A DNA stretch of 64,000 bases from Wyeomyia smithii (Eukaryota; Arthropoda; Insecta; Diptera; Culicidae): positions 78,193,036 through 78,257,035 of the forward strand of contig NC_073694.1 in assembly GCF_029784165.1 (NCBI RefSeq). Direction: 5' to 3'. The notes under the pieces were generated by a model. That model was not told the origin of the DNA. It searched no databases and saw nothing but the letters and a program-made list of their open reading frames with translations. Position numbers and translations under genes: made by a program. The stretch's first letter is position 1. Each line of letters begins with the position of its first letter. This document shows, piece after piece, positions 57,925 through 64,000 of the stretch.

Positions 57925-60900
57925 CTTTAAATAAAAAAAATAAAAAAATGACTGTCAATTTTACTTGCATGAGACGGAGTATCCCCAGTTACCAATCGGT
58001 TTCAGTAAGATAATGATTCTAAACATGAATAAAAAACCACGAGCCATCTCAACTCTACCCGATCGGAAGAGCATAACTAAAAATTACAAAATTCCATCAA
58101 CACGAGATACAAATAACAAATTTTGATACGATTTTGTGTTTTCCCATATGCTTTTGATAACGAAACTGAATCTGAATGAGTTATGATAACAAATTCTGAA
58201 ATGAAGTTGTTCTGAAACAAGTCTAACAGATTTTTCATCTCTATCAAAACCTGTTATTTCTAACAATGGTTGTTACTATACTGTTCTATATGCTATCTTA
58301 TTTTGTAACAAAGCTGATACGTTAGTAACAAAGCTTGATATGGGTTTGATACTAGTAGAGTCATTTTTGTTACAATTTCTGTTATTTTAACACCTAACGG
58401 GATCAAATTGAAAACACAACCTTAAAGGTTTTTATCATAACACACTAACAGCTTCTGTTACAATTTTGTTTTGCCCTTCTGATCGAGTACTTCTGTACAA
58501 GCAAGCAAGTATGCACGACGTTCATTTTAAACGATCTCTTAGGCAGCTGCCAAAAGCGTCAAAATTCCTTAGTGTATGAATACTTTTTCATTCTGTTCAT
58601 TCAAAGATATATCCTCGTTTTAGAAACACATGGCAAACAAAATACAAGTAGTAACTAATATAGGTACCTAATCGTAACTAAAAAACTAATAGAAAAAATT
58701 AGAGTTTTCGGGCCTTAGAAAATTCCCAATGGTTAATAATAACAGAAATGAAACCAATTTTTTAGTTTCTTCTAATGGCTTCAGGATTTAAGATCAATTT
58801 AATTCCTGATGCTTGTTAGCCTATGTTGTTTTTTGATTTGTTCAATTTAATTTCGTTGGCAGTTAATTTAAGAATGATCATTTTCATCATTTTGTTTTAT
58901 TCTATTCTATATTCTATTTATCATATAGCATTTTTACTTTAGTCCTGCCACATTTTATTATAAAAATATCTGAGTTAGCTGATTCCATTCCCAACAAAGT
59001 TCAATTTCTACCCATTATTCAAAAATTGGCTAATATGCCATAGGCATCAAATCGAGAAAAACGCATTTCAAAGTTTTTCATCGGTACAACGTATTTTGAC
59101 TGTCCATGACAACTTTATTATTGAGTATATCACCCTTCATATGTGCTGGAACCTTGCCGTTGAGTTGATACAGAGAAACCTGCAGGAAAATTCCACCTGC
59201 CAAGTATTTTTCACGCAGTAGCCGTTTTTTCTATTATAAACGAAAGGTCAGTTGACAAACCGGTGTGCAATTTGGCTAATATCCATACGATGTGAATTAT
59301 ATTGTGCTCGTTGGTGGTGAAAATGGTTTTAAATTGAATAAAACAACACTGAAGCACAAGTGAGGATGAAAAGGACGACGAGACAATCGTTTTGTGCAAC
59401 AATATAACAATATAACGAAAATATTATTATTCATGATAATCCCACAATCCACTTTCTAATTTTTTCTCATCAAATCCAAAACAAAATCCGAATCTTCTCT
59501 TGAATATAACTTTTGATCAAAGAGCTGAATCGCATTTTTAAGAATGTAGATTTATGACAGAAGGAAACAGTCACGCGTTTTGATCATTGGGTTTCGCGGC
59601 ACAACAAATAAATTCTTGTTGCATTATATATTCTTCGTAGAGAAGTCAAATTTGATGCAATGGCCTTACGATCGCTTACTTGTCACCAGTAACCACCATG
59701 CTACAACACACTTTCGAAAGTTAGACGAAACAAAGTACAGTAATGATACACTGGTTCGTGAACACGCCACAGGTAGAAACATATTGGATATTAGCCAACT
59801 TCTCAATTACTTTGGATATCAGCCAAAATTGTTTCATATTTGTTGCCTTCCCAAATGTATTTTTTGACAATCGGCTTCCATAGGGACCTTGTTTAGGGTG
59901 TTTACCATCACGAAAAACTGTTTTCACGATTTTGGTAAAAATGGCATATTAGCCAATTTTTGAATTATGGGCAGTTTTGTTTTCGCTTCACCTATTATCG
60001 TCTATATTATTTCTAATATCGAGAATTTCTTGTTGAATAATTAAAACTAAAGGAAAAATCGCACAGAACTCAAAATGCATAAAAACGTTTGACTTGTGCA
60101 GAGAGTTTATCGAGATAACGCAAACCAAAGTGAAACACTTTTTCTCACACACACGTTGGTGCGTGGACTCATCTAATATATGGTTGCATAAAAATCATGT
60201 GGAAAATGTGTAACTTATTAATTTGTTACCAATACACTTTCAATTGATAGGAACATAAACTGTCAAAAAAGGAATATTTGTTTCAATCATTTCTTTCACA
60301 TCATCAAAATGCTAAAACCTTGGATTGTGATAGGTGCACTTCATGTACCTCATGTTCATGTGCTTTACTCACCTTCGCCGCCTGTCGAATTTCAACTATG
60401 GCATATCCTACCATTCCAAGAGCTAAGACCGCAAACAAAACGTACAACTTCATACGGGCACAAAGCTGCGTGGAATAGGCATAGGCAATCACGAAACCAG
60501 CAGATTCCCAAAGCCGATAGTTGGAGAATGCGGCTTCCTTATTTCGCCGGAACAGTGCTCCGTAGATACCTGTTTGTGTTGAATTAAATGTTAGGTAATA
60601 TGTCAAAATCGTCATCAAATAATGACTTACCATTAATTTGAGTCTGCCATACGGCATCTCCTACACCCCACAATCCTGAGATAGCGAAAAACACTAATGG
60701 GTGATCGGGATGAGGCTTCCAAAAGAGGCAATAGATGATAACCCCGCCATGTACAAGAGCACCTGAAATAATAAATTAATATAAATTGTAATTATCTTTA
60801 ACACGAAAACGGCATGTTGCATGACATCCCAGAAAACCGCCTACCAAGCAAGATAATAACGATACGGCCTATGTACTTCATAATTGATCCAAAAATGATC

Positions 60901-62177
60901 GAACAGATGGCGTTCACAACACCAAAACAGATCATAACATATCCAATTTGGTGAATTCCTAGGGCACAAGATACGTAGGCCTGGGTAAACTCTGCCCCGA
61001 TAAACGCTTGTTCCATACCGATGAAGACGGTAATCAAAATCAACAATTGCTGATTTATTTTCTTTAACTGCTTAAATGTTGCACTTAGCAATTGAACACC
61101 AGATACTTCAACTGCAGAAATCGATCCACGTCTCTTTTCACCATAACTGTTGAAAACAATGATTGTCATTTAATTCTCCCATAAGTTTACCTAACTTGAA
61201 ACATACCGTGATAAAGGATCCATGAAAAGGGCAATGATCACGACAGCAGCAATAATGCATGAGAGATAGATTGCAGATATTTCGAAGATTTCCGAGTCTG
61301 GTGGTCGCTGAAGGTTAGCATTATCGGTAGTCTCAACAACACAGAAATTAGCACCGCACTTATCCAGTGCAGAATCCGTGAAGGTTGCGTTGTCATCGTG
61401 CACACTGGTGCCCCCATGGGCTCCACTGGAAAGAACTACCGATCGGAACGGTTGAGCGAGTTTAGTTTGAGATGAATTAAAAACAATCAATTTCGTATGT
61501 ACCTAAACTGGAAATCAAATTTCCCCACAACTCAGCAGTTTGCCAAGCAAGGAAGAAGAATCCGAAGAAACGCACTATAATGGCTTCGACGGATTGTTCG
61601 GTCAGCTTAGCATATACTTGGCCTAACTGCGTCAAATAAGTAGCCTTACTGGCCCACATGGGAGCTGCACCCAGACCTACTAGCATTCCTGCTGGAACTA
61701 GCGTATAGAATGTCGGATAAAACTGAGCAGCGATATACGGCGCGTAACAGAGCATGCTAACACACAGTGTCCATTTGACTGTCAGTTTCCTGATCACAAG
61801 CGTGGGTAGAAATATACAGGACACTACTAACGCGGCATAAATAACACTAAGCGAAACCGTTCCTAGCCCATCTTTAGCATTGATCGAGGACTGTAGGTTA
61901 GCTGTTCCCTGCAAAAACCATTTAATGTCTGAAGTTAGCATAAAAATGTACTTTTGTTTAACAATTACAGCTTACCTGGAAAGCCGTAAACTGAACCATG
62001 AATGCAAAAGAAACCGTCGTGATGTTTTTCAAGATGCGCCATTTTTCGTTTCTGGATAGTTTAACCTTCTCTCGCAAAGAAGCGGAGTCGTTCTGAAATG
62101 GATGCAAAATTAATGATTGCTTAAACATTTCTCACCATCGCTCTGCATACCTTGTCGGGATCAAAACCTCCGTGCAT
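57799..62177 (-). CDS. UNC93-like multi-pass membrane protein, complete
   Basis: Eight coding exons: 62177-62151, 62092-61976, 61908-61503, 61435-61207, 61146-60845, 60762-60631, 60569-60373 and 57924-57799. All have AG/GT borders, compatible phases, and total 1536 bases (511 residues). It starts MHGGFDPDKNDSASLREKVK and ends in an acidic tail EEDDEKDELEEDIVVTHL. About eleven or twelve hydrophobic helices are visible. Typical strings are NITTVSFAFMVQFTAF, LQSSINAKDGLGTVSL, GLGAAPMWASKATYL, EFTQAYVSCALGIHQIGYVM, GDAVWQTQINGIYGALF and KEAAFSNYRLWESAGF, all characteristic of the UNC-93 family (major facilitator fold). Family members modulate two-pore potassium channels in nematodes and chaperone receptors in vertebrates; the insect protein's role is not known from sequence. 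Start chosen because the only in-frame ATG near the first exon gives the expected N-terminus. Confidence 0.93.
58058..58487. mobile_element. MITE family CCCGATC, copy 3
   Basis: Starts CCCGATCGGAAGAGCATAAC and ends TTCTGATCGAG with TA on both sides. It shares all the landmarks of the copies at 50788 and 51439 and the same orientation. It lies in the last intron of the UNC93-like gene. Confidence 0.8.
59011..59971. mobile_element. 961-base TIR element with internal end-motif copies
   Basis: The 31-base ends (59011-59041 and 59941-59971; CCCATTATTCAAAAATTGGC... with one mismatch to the inverse) enclose a non-coding interior. GGCTAATAT.CCAT recurs at 59273, and its inverse (TGGATATTAGCCAA, TGGATATCAGCCAA) at 59786 and 59812. 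No target duplication was seen. Located in the last intron of the UNC93-like gene. Confidence 0.7.
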
Positions 62178-62350
62178 TGTTGATCGATTTTTTCAATTGC
62201 ATCTGAAGACATAATAAAATGATTTTGGGTTAGCGTAGCAAAAATAGATAGCTCGCAATAGTTAATAAAACTAAAAAGCTGTGTTTTTTTCTTAAAAAAC
62301 TTTTTAAAAGCAAAACTACTCATCGTATGGCATCCGTGATCTTAAAAACT
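62178..62350 (-). promoter_or_regulatory. 5' untranslated region / upstream region of the UNC93-like gene
   Basis: Directly upstream of the ATG on the - strand. An acceptor-like TCTTCAG at 62204-62210 may join an upstream non-coding exon to the first coding exon, because AT-rich intron-like sequence precedes it. No core promoter could be identified. The region ends 174 bases from the start codon at the edge of a large TIR element. Confidence 0.35.
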
Positions 62351-63192
62351 TGAGCCGTTGAGAGCAAAAGTGGTACATGTGCCATTTTTACACTTTTGGG
62401 TTTTTTTGCATAAATTAATGCAGAACGCAATAATGTACTAGAATATGCAAGAAAAACCGAGATCTGATAACCTAAACCAAAGTTATAGCCAAAACATTTT
62501 TTGGTAATTAACATAATCACCATTACGTTCAGAGCAAAAGTGTTACATGTCAAGTCTGTGCATGTTAGATGAGTTGTAAGTCGAGGATCTTAGGATGTAA
62601 AACAATCATGTCTTCAGCAAAGTTGGTCAAGTGATTGAGTACTTTCAGTTTTCAGATGGAGATCTGCTTTGAAATTTTCTCACTTCGTGGCGCAAAAGTG
62701 CTATTTTGTGACAGAAAGCATTTTACCTATTTCAGCATCAACTCGTATGCTGCTACCAAATACATATACACTAGCGCCACGAAGAGACAGAATTCCTTAA
62801 TAAACAGATCATCATTCTATAGTACTCAATCACTTGGACAACTCTGTTGAAGACATGAATGTTCTATGTCTTAAGATTAGAGAGCTATAATGCAACCTTC
62901 GTGCTTACACTGGACATGTAGCACTTTTGCTCTCAACGTTTTCTGGTTGTCATTATTTTTCCCATAGAACAAAAGTGGTACATGTTTTTCCATTGAAGTT
63001 TGTGTAAGTTATTCAACCAGAACTCGTTATACTTTCATGTACAGTCTTTTGAAACCTTTCCAGCAATGATTTAGTGCAGTTATGTTGGAAAAAAATGTTG
63101 AAAATAATTTACTATTTGAGTGTTTTCGTTTATCGCGTCTCCTGAAAAATTTACTTAATGGCACATGTACCACTTTTGATCTCAACGGCTCA
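62351..63192. mobile_element. 842-base TIR element with internal end-motif copies
   Basis: The 35-base ends at 62351-62385 and 63158-63192 (TGAGCCGTTGAGAGCAAAAG...) match inversely with one difference. The core GAGCAAAAGTG.TACATGT recurs at 62531 on +, as the inverse ACATGTAGCACTTTTGCTC at about 62914, and as ACAAAAGTGGTACATG at 62968. A second internal inverted pair (CTTCGTGGCGC at 62684, GCGCCACGAAG near 62774) lies between. Non-coding. No target duplication found. Confidence 0.75.
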
Positions 63193-64000
63193 TTTATTGA
63201 TCGACTATTCACAATTTTGTGGAAAATTTGCAAGAAGGTTCTATCAAAATGCCAGCAAAAGCAGTGGTGCGAACCACTTAACAAAAAAATACAATTTTTA
63301 AATAATACTGCGTAAATGACTACTAAAAAAACTGATCAAGATCACTCATCGGCAAACGCGAAAAAACGCCCTAAAGCTCCAACAGGAAAAACTAAAATAT
63401 TACAACCATTTCTGTGAACTTTGCTGCCCCTAGCGTCGCAAAGTGCGTCAAAAGGCCATATAGTAATTGTTTGCCAAGTTCGCCGCTTCTACGTTTGCTT
63501 ATGGAAAACCTTCATTTAAGTCTAGAGCAGAATCGCGCCAAATGATCTAGAAATACGCGAAGATTTAATCGACCATTTTTGATTTGAATGAAACTTTGCA
63601 CACGTATTTGGCTTAGCAAACTGAGCATTTTTTACAGATGGAGAGATTTTTTTCACCCATGAGTTATATTCGGGCGTATGCTTTTTGACATAGGTTTTAT
63701 TCGAAACATTGTAGCCCAGAAACCGTTGGTTGTATAGAAAAACTGTCTGAGAATGAGTTGTAGGGGATTGAAAATGCATCATAAAAAAATATACACTATA
63801 GAAAAAAAATGTTTCTGACCAAAAAAGAAATTGAAAATAAACATTAAATTTCAATTTAAAAAAATGAGTTGAATTTTTTTTAATTTTTTTAAAAAAACTT
63901 GTCGTTAATACGCAACTTAAAAAAAATCCAGGATGGAGAAATGAAAAATAATTTTGTTATGGTAGATTAATTTTTTTGTAAAAATTCTAATTCAAACATT
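63193..64000. other. AT-rich sequence, no gene seen
   Basis: Contains at 63385-63470 a diverged copy of the repeat seen at 13661-13790 and 40376-40495 (AACCATTTCTGTGAACTTTG with GCCCCTAGC). No coding frame was recognised. Confidence 0.4.

Noticed and set aside
61238..61426. 62-codon alternative frame in UNC93-like exon 4
   Set aside because: Using the acceptor at 61435 gives the frame that continues the membrane protein; the alternative breaks the family pattern.
62132..62323. 63-codon frame upstream of the UNC93-like gene as its N-terminus
   Set aside because: It is in the wrong phase for the next exon; the ATG at 62177 gives MHGGFDPDK and fits the splice phase.

Overview
The window looks like a mosquito chromosome, most likely culicine (Aedes-like). 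It is AT-rich, has short exons with GT-AG introns, and is dominated by non-LTR retrotransposons and terminal-inverted-repeat (TIR) elements. The organism is inferred from the protein and repeat families; no database search was possible.

Only two host genes are recognised, and they converge. On the + strand are the last four coding exons of a nicotinic acetylcholine receptor alpha-type subunit (22587-22723, 23037-23186, 26659-27364, 41416-41616). They encode M2, M3, a long M3-M4 loop and M4. The start of the gene lies before the window or in short exons I could not find. On the - strand is a complete UNC93-like membrane protein gene: eight coding exons from 62177 down to 57799, 1536 coding bases, 511 residues, with all splice phases agreeing.

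Layout. 1-2164 holds a foldback repeat. 2165-12506 is a full-length I-clade LINE (18-base target duplication) whose ORF2 was split by a 5'-truncated R1-clade LINE on the - strand (4914-9315, 14-base target duplication). 12.5-16.9 kb is degenerate repeats. 16.9-21.2 kb is a Jockey-type relic split by a 3.1 kb segment with a 25-base direct duplication at its edges; that segment holds a THAP-like fragment. 22.6-41.6 kb is the receptor gene. Its last intron (14 kb) contains a decayed LINE split by a younger Jockey-type LINE, several MITEs, a tRNA-like segment and tandem repeats. 45.2-50.4 kb holds an RTE-like relic and a second, longer copy of the same decayed LINE family. 50.8-58.5 kb carries three copies of a 415-431 bp MITE and a hAT remnant with an exact 8-base target duplication that itself contains a TA-flanked TIR element. 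57.8-62.2 kb is the UNC93-like gene, with one large TIR element in its last intron and another just upstream of its start codon.

The main theme is nesting. Four independent insertions of one element into another can be read from target duplications or from restored reading frames. No prokaryotic system, CRISPR array or rRNA gene was seen.
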